Positions 7,132 to 14,100 of a stretch of DNA of 14,548 bases are shown piece after piece. Position numbers and translations under genes: made by a program. This DNA comes from BOKV01 sp041739465. GTDB taxonomy: Bacteria > Pseudomonadota > Alphaproteobacteria > Rhizobiales > Rhizobiaceae. Within the stretch, counting starts at the first letter, position 1; each line of letters starts with the position of its first letter. The notes under the pieces were generated by a model that was given only the letters and a program-made list of their open reading frames with translations, did not search any database and had not been told where the DNA came from. The DNA lies in the NCBI GenBank assembly GCA_041739465.1, contig JBGSNX010000021.1:1-14548 (forward strand), in the 5' to 3' direction.

Positions 7132-8163
7132 TTATTTTTCGGTGAGTTTCAATTCAATGCGGCGGTTTTTGGCGCGAACCTCATCACTGTCGCCCGGCTC
7201 AAGTGGCTGGAATTCGGCAAATCCGGCTGCAACAAGCCGCTCGGCGGGAATGCCCTGCTCGATGAAGAACTTCACCACAGCCAGCGCACGCGCCTGACTG
7301 AGCTCCCAATTGTCGGCAAATTTCCCGGCACCTGAAAGCGGAGTGCTGTCGGTATGCCCGTCAACCCGCAGCACCCAGCCGATGTCGTCGGGAATTTCCG
7401 AACCGATCTGGATGAGCGCCTTGGCGACCTTCAGCATCTGGTCTTTGCCCTCAGGGTTCAATTCAGCAGCCCCAGAAGGGAACAGCACTTCGGAGGGAAA
7501 CACAAACCGGTCGCCAACGATGCGAATATCGGGGCGATCCGAAAGGATCTCCCGAAGCCTGCCGAAGAAATCCGAACGGTAACGGTTGAGCTCCTGAACA
7601 CGCTGCGCCAACGCAACGTTGAGGCGCTTGCCGAGGTCGGAGATCTTGGTCTGGCTTTCGCGATCGCGGTTTTCAGACGCGTTGAGCGCATCTTCCAGCG
7701 CGCCTATCTGGCGGCGCAGTGCTGAAATCTGCTGGTTGAGCAGTTCAACCTGCGAAAGCGCACGCTGTGACAACTGCTTTTCATCATCAAGCTGTGTTGA
7801 AAGAGCCCCGATCCGCGCATCCTGTTCGCTGGTCGCGCCTGAACCGGCAGACAGCAATTGCTGCAAACGGGAACGCTCGCTTTCTGCCTCGCTTAGAGAC
7901 GCCTGCAGGTTTGCCAGATTGTCTTCTATGTCCTGTTTGCCGCTTCGCTCCAATGCAAGCAATGAGGTCAGTTCGTCGATCTGGTCGTTCAACCGGTTCA
8001 GCACCGCATCCTTGCCGGTGATCTCCTGACTGAGCAGGAATTGTGCAAGCACAAACACCGAAAGCAGGAACATGACCGCCAAAAGCAGGGTTGAGAGCGC
8101 GTCGACGAAACCGGGCCAGTAATCGACCCGGTGCTGCGTACGTCTGCTTCGGCCAAGCGCCAT
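7132..8163 (-). CDS. OmpA/MotB-like peptidoglycan-binding membrane protein
   Basis: A 343-residue protein built like a MotB-type stator. It has a short basic cytoplasmic start, one transmembrane helix (residues about 19-44) with Asp21 where MotB has its proton-carrying aspartate, a long coiled coil (about 50-195), and a C-terminal OmpA-like domain. That domain carries DGHTD (268-272), a NWELSQARA segment and a terminal NRRIEL motif, the peptidoglycan-binding signature. It would sit in the inner membrane with its C-terminus gripping the cell wall in the periplasm. It starts six bases after the stop of the MotA/TolQ/ExbB-like gene, so the two are surely co-translated and probably form one ion-driven complex. 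No flagellar genes are nearby, and the coiled coil is much longer than in flagellar MotB, so a dedicated envelope role is more likely. Function unknown. Confidence 0.9.
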   Translation of the reverse strand: MALGRSRRTQHRVDYWPGFVDALSTLLLAVMFLLSVFVLAQFLLSQEITGKDAVLNRLNDQIDELTSLLALERSGKQDIEDNLANLQASLSEAESERSRLQQLLSAGSGATSEQDARIGALSTQLDDEKQLSQRALSQVELLNQQISALRRQIGALEDALNASENRDRESQTKISDLGKRLNVALAQRVQELNRYRSDFFGRLREILSDRPDIRIVGDRFVFPSEVLFPSGAAELNPEGKDQMLKVAKALIQIGSEIPDDIGWVLRVDGHTDSTPLSGAGKFADNWELSQARALAVVKFFIEQGIPAERLVAAGFAEFQPLEPGDSDEVRAKNRRIELKLTEK

Positions 8164-8169
8164 GATGCA

Positions 8170-9180
8170 TTAGCCCTGATGTTTGGAGGCGCGGTCGAAA
8201 AACGCGTCGAGCCGCCTCAACAATTCGAGAATTTCCCTTTGCTGTTCGCTCTGGCGTGCCTGTTGTTCACGCGCCAATTGCTGTTCGCTGCGCATGTGCT
8301 GGACCAGCCCCTGGATGCCCTCGGCAAGCGTCGCCATGGCGGCTGTGGCCCGCTGGCCGCCAGCGCTGCCGCCTTGCTGCATATTCTGGGCAAGGGACTC
8401 AAGCCGCATGCGGATATCGTCAGCCGAACCTGCTCCCGCCCCGCTGGCAACCGATTGCTCGAAATTCATGTCGGTTACCGAAGACAGCCAGTTTTCCAGT
8501 TCGGTATAGAACCGGTTCTGCGCACGGCCCGCCTGCAGGTCTAGAAAGCCAAGCACCAGCGAACCCGACAAGCCGAAAAGCGAGGACGAGAACGCTGTGC
8601 CCATGCCTTCAAGCGGCGTTTGCAGCCCGCTCTTGAGCGCATCGAGGATGTCGCTGGAACTGCCCGAGCCGGGGTCAAGCGACTGGATGGTGTTGCCGAT
8701 GGATCCAATGGTTTCAATCAGCCCCCAGAACGTGCCCAGAAGACCCAGAAAGACCAGCAACCCCGTAAGATACCGTGAAATGTCGCGCGATTCGTCCAGC
8801 CTGTTGGCAATGGAATCAAGGATGGAGCGCATCGAGTTGGTGGTCAGCAGCATGTCGCGGCCAGACTGGCCAAGCAGCGCCTTCATCGGAGCCAGCAGAA
8901 CAGGCTCCTTGACCGTGTCGAGCTCGGCGCTGCCTTGCCGGAAGGAGTTGACCCAGGCAACTTCCCGCATCAGGCCGAATACCTGCAGAAAAACCAGAAG
9001 CATGCCGATGCCAAGAACACCGAAAATCAGGCCGTTCAATCCGGGATTGTTGGCGAAGGCGACAGCAATTTGCCGGTAAAGCACCGCTGTCAGGAACCCG
9101 GTGATGATGAGAAAGATCACCATGGTGATCAGATGGACGCTCGGGCTGGAAAGTCGGTGCGGATCGTAGGGCCGTGCCAA
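8170..9180 (-). CDS. MotA/TolQ/ExbB-like proton channel family protein (TTG start)
   Basis: A 336-residue inner-membrane protein. Hydrophobic segments lie near residues 17-36, 48-70, 138-162 and 195-215. The third contains GLLGTFWGLIETIG, the typical MotA/TolQ/ExbB pore-helix pattern. The C-terminus (about 275-330) is glutamine- and charge-rich and likely to be coiled coil. The reading frame opens with TTG (9180-9178), backed by a GGAG box seven bases upstream (9188-9191). No in-frame ATG exists between the upstream stop and this TTG, and the next ATG (residue 20) would cut into the first membrane segment. By family analogy it forms the channel with the OmpA/MotB-like partner encoded just downstream. 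The energised process is unknown. Confidence 0.88.
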   Translation of the reverse strand: MARPYDPHRLSSPSVHLITMVIFLIITGFLTAVLYRQIAVAFANNPGLNGLIFGVLGIGMLLVFLQVFGLMREVAWVNSFRQGSAELDTVKEPVLLAPMKALLGQSGRDMLLTTNSMRSILDSIANRLDESRDISRYLTGLLVFLGLLGTFWGLIETIGSIGNTIQSLDPGSGSSSDILDALKSGLQTPLEGMGTAFSSSLFGLSGSLVLGFLDLQAGRAQNRFYTELENWLSSVTDMNFEQSVASGAGAGSADDIRMRLESLAQNMQQGGSAGGQRATAAMATLAEGIQGLVQHMRSEQQLAREQQARQSEQQREILELLRRLDAFFDRASKHQG

Positions 9181-9304
9181 ATTGATTCTCCGGGACGCTG
9201 GTGGAGCAATGAGACTACATTGGCCTCATAACACGCAGAACACAAATGCGCGAAGATCACGGATTATTTGCGGCCAAACGCCAGAGTGCGAAGCTTGGCG
9301 GAAT
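9181..9304. other. Intergenic gap between the phosphatase and channel genes
   Basis: 124 bp between two minus-strand genes. Apart from the ribosome binding site at 9188-9191, I see only a weak inverted repeat (CGCCA/TGGCG) and no T-run terminator. A promoter for the channel/OmpA pair would be expected here, but none is clear. Confidence 0.35.
9188..9191 (-). promoter_or_regulatory. Ribosome binding site deciding the TTG start
   Basis: GGAG on the minus strand, seven bases before the TTG at 9180. It supports the rare start codon for the MotA/TolQ/ExbB-like gene. Confidence 0.65.
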
Positions 9305-10093
9305 TCACGCCGCGAACAGCGTATCCAGCATTTTACGGTGGATGATCTCATTGCCCGCTGCAATATCGCCGCTGTCCAGCATGTCGTGGCCGCCAGCCAG
9401 ATCGGTCACAAATCCCCCCGCCTCGCGGATGAGGATGATGCCTGCTGCCATGTCCCAGGCCGAAAGCCCGCTTTCCCAAAATCCGTCCAGCCGCCCTGCA
9501 GCAAGATAGGCAAGGTCAAGCGCTGCCGCACCCATGCGCCGCACACCGGAGACCTGCAGCATGACGCGGCGCTGCTGTTCAAGAAACACCGAGTGGCCTT
9601 TACGCCCAAGATGCGGAATCCCGGTGCCAAACACGCAGTCGGCAAGGTCCTTGCGCCCAGCAACCCGCAATCGACGATCGTTCATGAACGCACCGCCCCC
9701 GCGCTCTGCGGTGTACAATTCATCAGAAGCCGGGTTGTAGATCACGCCGGCAATGATCTGCCCTTCGCGCTCCAGCGCAATCGACACCGCAAAAATCGGG
9801 ATGCCGTGCAGAAAATTGGTGGTCCCGTCCAGCGGGTCAACGATCCAGCGATGCGCCTTGTCGCGGCCCTCGAATGCCCCGCTCTCTTCCATCAGGAAGC
9901 TGTACCCAGGGCGGGCTTTTTCGAGTTCGGCGCGGATGATCTTTTAGGCGTTCCGGTCGGCGTTTGAGACGAAATCGCCCGGTCCCTTCACAGAAACCTG
10001 CAGGTTCTGCACTTCGCCAAAGTCACGCGACAAGGATTTGCCCGCTTTCATGGCGGCATTGGTCATCACGGTGAGGAGGGCTGAACGTGCCAT
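9305..10093 (-). pseudogene. suhB: Inositol monophosphatase family gene interrupted by an in-frame TAA
   Basis: The full frame from the ATG at 10093 would give a 262-residue inositol monophosphatase, a Mg-dependent sugar-phosphate phosphatase (SuhB-like). Codon 50 is TAA (9946-9944). The 49 codons before it encode MARSALLTVM through FVSNADRNA, and the codons after it continue with KIIRAELEKA in the same frame, so homology is unbroken across the stop. The remaining sequence has the metal-binding MEES (68-71), DPLDGT (86-91) and WDMAAG (213-218) motifs intact. No frameshift is seen. A single change of GAA to TAA would explain the lesion, since many homologues read A-E-K here. An ATG at 9892 (codon 68) could start a 195-residue form that keeps the metal motifs but lacks the N-terminal helices. 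Recent pseudogene, sequencing error or re-initiated gene are all possible. It begins 17 bp after efp. Confidence 0.8.
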
Positions 10094-10110
10094 TTTATCT
10101 TGTCGCCAGT

Positions 10111-10674
10111 TCAGTCGGCGCGACGAAGATAGGTGACTTCAGTCGTGTCAACAACAACGCGCTCGCCTGTTGCGATGAACGGCGGCACAAGAATACGCAC
10201 ACCGTTTTCCAGGATTGCCGGCTTGTAGGACGAAGCTGCGGTCTGGCCTTTGACCACCGGGTCAGCCTCGACAATTGCCAATGTCACCTCCTCGGGAAGC
10301 CGGATGCCGATCGGCCGCTCTTCATGCATTTCAACGGTAACCGTCATGCCATCCTGCAGGAAAGCGGCGCGGTCGCCGACAAAATCCTTTTCAAGCTGCA
10401 ATTGCTCGTAGCTTTCGATGTCCATGAAAACCAGCGCTTCGCCCTCGGCATAGAGAAACTGGAAATCTTTCTGCTCAAGGCGCACTTTTTCAACCGTTTC
10501 CGATGAGCGGAAGCGTTCGTTGAGCTTGGTGCCATTGATGAGATTTTTCAGTTCAACCTGGTTGAATGCGCCGCCCTTGCCAGGCTTCACAGCCATGGTC
10601 TTTACGGCAACCCAAAGGCCACCGTCGTGCACGATCACGTTGCCGGGTTTGATTTCGTTGCCGTTGATTTTCAT
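10111..10674 (-). CDS. efp: Elongation factor P
   Basis: A 187-residue protein, the normal EF-P length, that relieves ribosomes stalled on polyproline stretches. The N-terminal KOW-like domain has MKINGNEIKPGN, and the loop KPGKGGAF places Lys33 at the site that is lysylated in bacteria using EpmA. Two OB-type domains follow, with the conserved EEVTLAIVEADPVVKGQTA region and a C-terminal GERVVVDTTEVTYLRRAD. No modification enzymes are encoded in this window. The ATG at 10674 follows a GGACA box about ten bases upstream, a spacing also seen for rpmE. The phosphatase gene begins 17 bp downstream, so the two probably share a transcript. Confidence 0.97.
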   Translation of the reverse strand: MKINGNEIKPGNVIVHDGGLWVAVKTMAVKPGKGGAFNQVELKNLINGTKLNERFRSSETVEKVRLEQKDFQFLYAEGEALVFMDIESYEQLQLEKDFVGDRAAFLQDGMTVTVEMHEERPIGIRLPEEVTLAIVEADPVVKGQTAASSYKPAILENGVRILVPPFIATGERVVVDTTEVTYLRRAD

Positions 10675-10851
10675 GGGTTGTGTCCGCAGTGTTCACCGGG
10701 GCTGCAATGCACGGCGTACGCCAGCAATGCCCGCTCCGGGGTGGCTTCTTGCCGAATTTCCGGAATGCGCCGCCCTTGGCGACGCGGCGTCTGTTGACCA
10801 CATTTGCCATGCATAGGCAAGCCCTGTGCGGCTTTGCTCGCCGCACATCCT
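10675..10851. promoter_or_regulatory. Structured intergenic region upstream of efp
   Basis: 177 bp between the Sel1-repeat gene and efp, likely to contain the efp promoter. It holds several short inverted repeats: GTGCGGC/GCCGCAC (10826-10832 with 10840-10846, seven-base loop), TTGCC/GGCAA (10804-10808 with 10816-10820) and CGCCGC/GCGGCG (10768-10773 with 10784-10789). None is followed by a T-run on the minus strand. An intergenic palindromic repeat element is possible; I could not match it to a known family. Confidence 0.35.
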
Positions 10852-11835
10852 CTATTGCGATGGCCAGCGATTGGCCCGCTCAAGCCCGGTCTGCAACACT
10901 TGTTGGGGCTGTTTTTGGAAAAAAGCTTCGAGCCACGCATCGGCAAGCCCTGCGCGTTTTGACAGGACATGCCATTTTGCAGCTTCCACCAGGTCCTGCT
11001 CAGCGCCGATCCCCTGAACCAGCATCCTTGCAAGTCTGTTCTGGGCAATCACGTTGCCAGACCTTGCAGCCCGCGTCATCCAGCCATGGGCTGCCTTCTC
11101 GTCGCGCGCGCCGCCCTTGCCATTCACCAACCAGATACCGATCTCGACCTGCGCGGTGTCAAAACCCGCCCGCGCCGCCGACAGCAGCCATTTACGCGCT
11201 TCCGCATCGTCGCGGCTGGTTCCAAGGCCTTCTGAATAGAATTGCGACAGGGCATATTGCGCATCGGGAATTCCGGCCTTCGCCGCTTCCAGATAAAAGG
11301 GCAATGCTTCGCGAAATCCCGCCTGCCCCGGCTTTTCCGCTATCATCATCTGCGCCAGATTGAACTGTGCAGTCGGCAAACCTGCCTTTGCAGCCTTTTC
11401 CATCAACTCGCGCGCGCGCGCGGGGTCGCGCGTTGCAAACTTGCCTTCCAGCAGTTTGACAGCATAGGCAAACTGGGCTTCGGGATAATCCTTGTCTGCA
11501 GCAAGCCCGTACCATTGTGCCGCTTCCTTTTGGTCACGCGGAATGCCAAGGCCCTTGTCATACAATTCGGCAATCAGTGTTTGCGCTGCCGGATCACCGG
11601 TCTGGGCCCGCTTGAGTGCAAGTTCAAAGGCGGTGAGGTAATAGCCCCGCTGGTACGCGCCATAAGCCGCATCTGCACGTGGATCAAACTCGCCAATGGC
11701 GGCGTCGCCTTGCGGCGGGTCCGAAGGTATTCTCAAATTCTCCTGCGCCAACAGACTTTGCGCCTGCAAGACACCGGCAAAGGCTGCGATGGCCAAAAGC
11801 GGCTTAATCCTGGACAAAAACAGGCGCATGTTCAT
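10852..11835 (-). CDS. Secreted Sel1-repeat (TPR-like) protein
   Basis: A 327-residue protein from the ATG at 11835 (a second ATG at 11829 is equally possible). The first about 31 residues form a signal peptide: MNMRLFLSRIK, then a hydrophobic stretch ending near SLLAQ. The mature protein is made of about six Sel1-like repeats of roughly 36 residues, each with the A-x-Y/F-x-L-A...G-x-G/A...D-x-x-x-A-x-x-W/L-x-x-x-A-A pattern, covering residues about 80-300. Such repeats mediate protein-protein contacts, and in envelope proteins often take part in cell-wall or signalling assemblies. It is probably periplasmic. The frame stays open upstream to 11958, but that extension would overlap the ThiE-like gene deeply and bury the signal peptide, so I reject it. 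The start overlaps the end of the ThiE-like gene by about 32 bases, suggesting translational coupling. Role unknown. Confidence 0.85.
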   Translation of the reverse strand: MNMRLFLSRIKPLLAIAAFAGVLQAQSLLAQENLRIPSDPPQGDAAIGEFDPRADAAYGAYQRGYYLTAFELALKRAQTGDPAAQTLIAELYDKGLGIPRDQKEAAQWYGLAADKDYPEAQFAYAVKLLEGKFATRDPARARELMEKAAKAGLPTAQFNLAQMMIAEKPGQAGFREALPFYLEAAKAGIPDAQYALSQFYSEGLGTSRDDAEARKWLLSAARAGFDTAQVEIGIWLVNGKGGARDEKAAHGWMTRAARSGNVIAQNRLARMLVQGIGAEQDLVEAAKWHVLSKRAGLADAWLEAFFQKQPQQVLQTGLERANRWPSQ

Positions 11836-12466
11836 CAAGCAGTGCGTTGGCCCGGCGGACCGCCTCTTGCGGGCCGTCAGTGCACGAGAATACGGCAAGG
11901 CCGAGCGCCACAAATTCCGCTCCGCTGGCTGCACACTCCACAACACTTTCAATCGCACTTCCCCCCATGATCACGCAGGGTATTTCAATGAGCTGCGACC
12001 ACCAATCGGCCATAGCAAGGTTCTTTGGGTGCGGTTCGGGCCGGATGTCGCCATCGGTCCGTCCGACAAACATGAAGTCCGGATTGGCCTCGCCAAGTTC
12101 CAGCGCCCGGTGACGTTCCTTAGCGCCCCCCAAGCCTACAATCTTCTGTGGCGAAAAGCGGGCGACAATATCTTTCGCACCCTCGCCCGGTGTTTCCACC
12201 AGCACGCCATCGGCGCCGCTGCGCCCCGCGATGCGGGTATCACCTGCCACCAGTGCCGCTGCACCCGCGGCCTGAGCCATCGGTATCAATTCTTCGCAAT
12301 GCCGCTGGTAGGCCACTTCATCAAGCTCGCCCTGCACTAGGATCACGCTGGAAACGTCGCCGCCTGAAAGCGCCTGCTCAAGGGCGGTTCCGGCATTCTC
12401 GATTGCCGGCACCACCAGTACCAGTCTGCAGCGCATTTGCGGGTCGGAAGAAGGTGCGTCATTCAT
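11804..12466 (-). CDS. Degenerate thiamine-phosphate-synthase-like (TMP-TenI superfamily) protein
   Basis: A 220-residue TIM-barrel protein of the ThiE/TenI superfamily, shown by the order of elements: an LVLVVP strand, ALVAGDTRIA, GADGVLVE, IVGLGG, DFMFVGR, IPCVIMGGSAIESVVECAASGAEFVALG. Canonical ThiE joins the pyrimidine and thiazole halves of thiamine phosphate, using DGVHLGQ-D, N-D and GPIFPT-K segments. Here these read DGVLVET, AGD and GRTDGDIRPEP, so most substrate-binding residues are replaced. The protein is therefore unlikely to be an ordinary thiamine phosphate synthase, although it will be annotated as one. The ATG at 12466 has a GGACA box about ten bases upstream. The Sel1-repeat gene overlaps its end. 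Fold assignment is fairly sure; function is open. Confidence 0.8.
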   Translation of the reverse strand: MNDAPSSDPQMRCRLVLVVPAIENAGTALEQALSGGDVSSVILVQGELDEVAYQRHCEELIPMAQAAGAAALVAGDTRIAGRSGADGVLVETPGEGAKDIVARFSPQKIVGLGGAKERHRALELGEANPDFMFVGRTDGDIRPEPHPKNLAMADWWSQLIEIPCVIMGGSAIESVVECAASGAEFVALGLAVFSCTDGPQEAVRRANALLDEHAPVFVQD

Positions 12467-12602
12467 CGGGGCTGTCCGTCAGTCGGTATTTCACAGGGTC
12501 AATGCTGGCTGCGATGGGGCCACACACCCCGTTGTGTCAAGCATTCTCGCATCTGGCGGTTTGTTCAGCTATGGAACGCACAGATTTTCGAGCGGAGAAC
12601 CA
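12467..12602. promoter_or_regulatory. Divergent intergenic region between ThiE-like and TauE/SafE genes
   Basis: 136 bp between divergent genes, so it should carry promoters for the long minus-strand block and for the permease. I see no clear consensus pair. The only distinct element is the GGAG box at 12594-12597 before the permease ATG. Confidence 0.35.
12594..12597 (+). promoter_or_regulatory. Ribosome binding site deciding the TauE/SafE start
   Basis: GGAG five bases before the ATG at 12603. The frame is open back to an ATG at 12534, but that one lacks such a box and would add a polar stretch before the first membrane helix. Confidence 0.6.
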
Positions 12603-13358
12603 ATGCAATCTGAACTTTTCTTTTTCGCCGTCGCCATTCCTGCTGTCATCCTGACCGGTCTTTCAAAAGGCGGTTTTGGCGGAGGCATCGGCATTCTTGG
12701 AACGCCGCTGATCGCACTTGCAGTCAGCCCGGTAACGGCAGCAGCGATCCTTTTGCCGGTGCTGCTCCTGATGGACGCCATTGGCCTTTATTCTTGGCGC
12801 GGACATGTGCGCTGGAGCATCATTTGGCAGATGATGCCGGGCGCATTGGCTGGAACCGCCCTTGGCTGGGCAACTGCTGCAACAGTTCCGGATGGCGCAG
12901 TTCGCATACTGGTGGGCGCAATTGCCATCATCTTTGCCCTGGTTCAGGCATTTGCGGACTGGAAAAAACTCCAGCCAACCTCGGAAAGCCTCGCCAAGGC
13001 GAGTTTCTGGGGCGCGCTCGCAGGCTACACCTCATTTGTTGCCCATGCAGGAGGGCCTGCCTTTCAGGCTTACGCACTGGCTTTGCAGATCGACAAGCTG
13101 AAATTTGCAGGCACTGCGGCGGTGTTCTTTGCAATGGTCAACGTGGCAAAGGTCCTACCCTATTTGGCACTGGGACAATTCACGAACGAAAACCTGCTGC
13201 GATCAATCGGCCTCATGCCGTTTGCAGCGATTGGAGTATTGGCTGGCGTCTGGCTCGTTCACCGGGTTTCGCAACAGTTTTTCACCTCGACAACACAACT
13301 TGCGATGATTGTCGTCGGGTCAAAGCTTGTTTGGGACGGGTTCGTGGCGCTGGGTTGA
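12603..13358 (+). CDS. TauE/SafE family permease (putative sulfite/anion exporter)
   Basis: A 251-residue, very hydrophobic protein with about eight membrane helices. It starts with MQSELFFFAVAIPAVILTG and has the family's first-half motif GLSKGGFGGGIGILGTPLI (residues about 16-34), with a related motif in the second half near the THR/SFVAHAGGPAF segment (about 142-152). TauE/SafE proteins (formerly DUF81) export sulfite, sulfoacetate or other small organosulfur anions in characterised cases; the substrate here is not predictable. The gene is preceded by GGAG at 12594-12597. It converges on the DUF465 gene with only 22 bp between the stop codons and no terminator, so the transcripts probably overlap. 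No sulfur-metabolism gene is nearby. Confidence 0.9.
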   Translation: MQSELFFFAVAIPAVILTGLSKGGFGGGIGILGTPLIALAVSPVTAAAILLPVLLLMDAIGLYSWRGHVRWSIIWQMMPGALAGTALGWATAATVPDGAVRILVGAIAIIFALVQAFADWKKLQPTSESLAKASFWGALAGYTSFVAHAGGPAFQAYALALQIDKLKFAGTAAVFFAMVNVAKVLPYLALGQFTNENLLRSIGLMPFAAIGVLAGVWLVHRVSQQFFTSTTQLAMIVVGSKLVWDGFVALG

Positions 13359-13380
13359 TCTGCCCGGCAAGTACGAAACG

Positions 13381-13560
13381 TCAATGAAAGGAAGTGTCAC
13401 TTCGCAAGCGTTGCAATCGATCCTTGATGACAAGCTTCTGACGTTTAAGCTCGGCAATTTCCACATCATTGGCGCTGGGGTGCGCCATTACCTTTTCAAG
13501 CGTCTGCTCCAGTTCATGGTGCTTTTGCTCAAGCTGGCGAATGTGCGAATCAAGGGCCAT
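13381..13560 (-). CDS. Small DUF465 (YdcH family) coiled-coil protein, copy 1
   Basis: A 59-residue protein with the DUF465 pattern: MALDSHIRQLEQKHHELEQ, a short linker, then EIAELKRQKLVIKDRLQRL. Two amphipathic helices form a helical hairpin; the family's role is unknown. I chose the ATG at 13560 over the frame's first ATG at 13629 because a perfect GGAGG (13567-13571) lies six bases upstream and the family begins at this point. A second DUF465 gene lies divergently at 13804. It converges with the TauE/SafE permease. Confidence 0.9.
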   Translation of the reverse strand: MALDSHIRQLEQKHHELEQTLEKVMAHPSANDVEIAELKRQKLVIKDRLQRLRSDTSFH

Positions 13561-13566
13561 TTCAAA

Positions 13567-13571
13567 CCTCC
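13567..13571 (-). promoter_or_regulatory. Ribosome binding site deciding the DUF465 copy 1 start
   Basis: A consensus GGAGG on the minus strand, six bases before the ATG at 13560. It argues against the longer frame that begins at 13629. Confidence 0.8.
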
Positions 13572-13606
13572 ATTGCACTTTTGTGACAATGCGAGGAGAC
13601 CATGAT

Positions 13607-13635
13607 TTGCGATGCTTGTCCAATCGCATTTATTA
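13607..13635 (+). promoter_or_regulatory. Candidate sigma70-type promoter for DUF465 copy 2
   Basis: TTGCGA (13607-13612), a 17-base spacer, then TTATTA (13630-13635), in a locally AT-richer part of the 243-bp divergent region 13561-13803. It would give a leader of about 160 bases before the ATG at 13804. The match is moderate and could be chance. Confidence 0.25.
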
Positions 13636-13803
13636 CAATTCCCCCGCTCTTCCCGCACTGCGTGCAAGCCTGTGAAAATCGGGAATTGTTATCGCAACGC
13701 CTTGAAACAGTCTGATTGACCGCATGCTGGCGAAGATGCATTGCGTTTCCGTGCAAACCATTTCAATCTGTCCCTACAATGCGGGAGGCGTGGTTTTTCT
13801 CAA

Positions 13804-14016
13804 ATGAACATGATGCAGGATCAGGATCTGGCCGATGTGCGCGTGCGTCTGGCGCGGCTGGAACTGGAACACGAAGACCATGACCGGGCGATCGACGCCA
13901 TGATTGCACAGGGTGTTGACCAATTGTGCGTCCAGCGCTTCAAGAAAAAGAAGCTTGCCCTGAAAGATGAGATCACCAAGCTTCGCGGACGGACGATTCC
14001 GGACATCATTGCCTGA
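13804..14016 (+). CDS. Small DUF465 (YdcH family) coiled-coil protein, copy 2
   Basis: A 70-residue protein with the same two-helix design as copy 1: LADVRVRLARLELEHEDHDRAI, then a turn, then LCVQRFKKKKLALKDEITKL. Function unknown for the family. The frame is open back to 13741, but family length and sequence favour the ATG at 13804. A GGGAGG stretch at 13783-13788 is rather far upstream (15 bases), so the exact start among the ATGs at 13804, 13810 and 13813 is uncertain. It lies 84 bp before purE on the same strand and could share its transcript. Confidence 0.85.
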   Translation: MNMMQDQDLADVRVRLARLELEHEDHDRAIDAMIAQGVDQLCVQRFKKKKLALKDEITKLRGRTIPDIIA

Positions 14017-14026
14017 TCCTCAACGG

Positions 14027-14041
14027 GCATGCAGCGCATGC
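14027..14041 (+). other. Short palindromic hairpin between DUF465 copy 2 and purE
   Basis: GCATGC (14027-14032), AGC, GCATGC (14036-14041), 10 bases after the DUF465 stop. The six-pair stem is perfect but the loop is only three bases and no real T-run follows, so it is at best a weak terminator or processing site. Confidence 0.3.
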
Positions 14042-14100
14042 TTGTTCGTCAGCCGGGCACAAGATATCAGCTTGTTTGATTTGCTGAGGGGTTGGGCTTC

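Noticed and set aside
5832..7145. A 437-codon open frame on the plus strand opposite the FAD dehydrogenase
   Set aside because: It is rich in arginine, cysteine and histidine with no recognisable domain and lies fully antisense to a gene with clear FAD motifs. Long antisense frames are common in GC-rich DNA.
7132..9180. A Zorya anti-phage system, because of the MotA-like/MotB-like pair
   Set aside because: ZorC, ZorD or ZorE-like genes are absent, the neighbours are housekeeping genes, and the channel protein lacks the very long ZorA tail.
9182..9967. A 261-codon open frame on the plus strand opposite the phosphatase gene
   Set aside because: It is antisense to a frame with unmistakable inositol monophosphatase motifs, and its composition shows no family resemblance.
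11836..11958. Longer N-terminus of the Sel1-repeat protein starting at 11958
   Set aside because: It would overlap the ThiE-like gene by 155 bases and put 41 arginine-rich residues before a good signal peptide.
11242..12340. Open frames of 242 and 214 codons on the plus strand opposite the Sel1-repeat and ThiE-like genes
   Set aside because: Both are shadows of real genes, with cysteine- and arginine-rich translations and no plausible ribosome binding sites or motifs.
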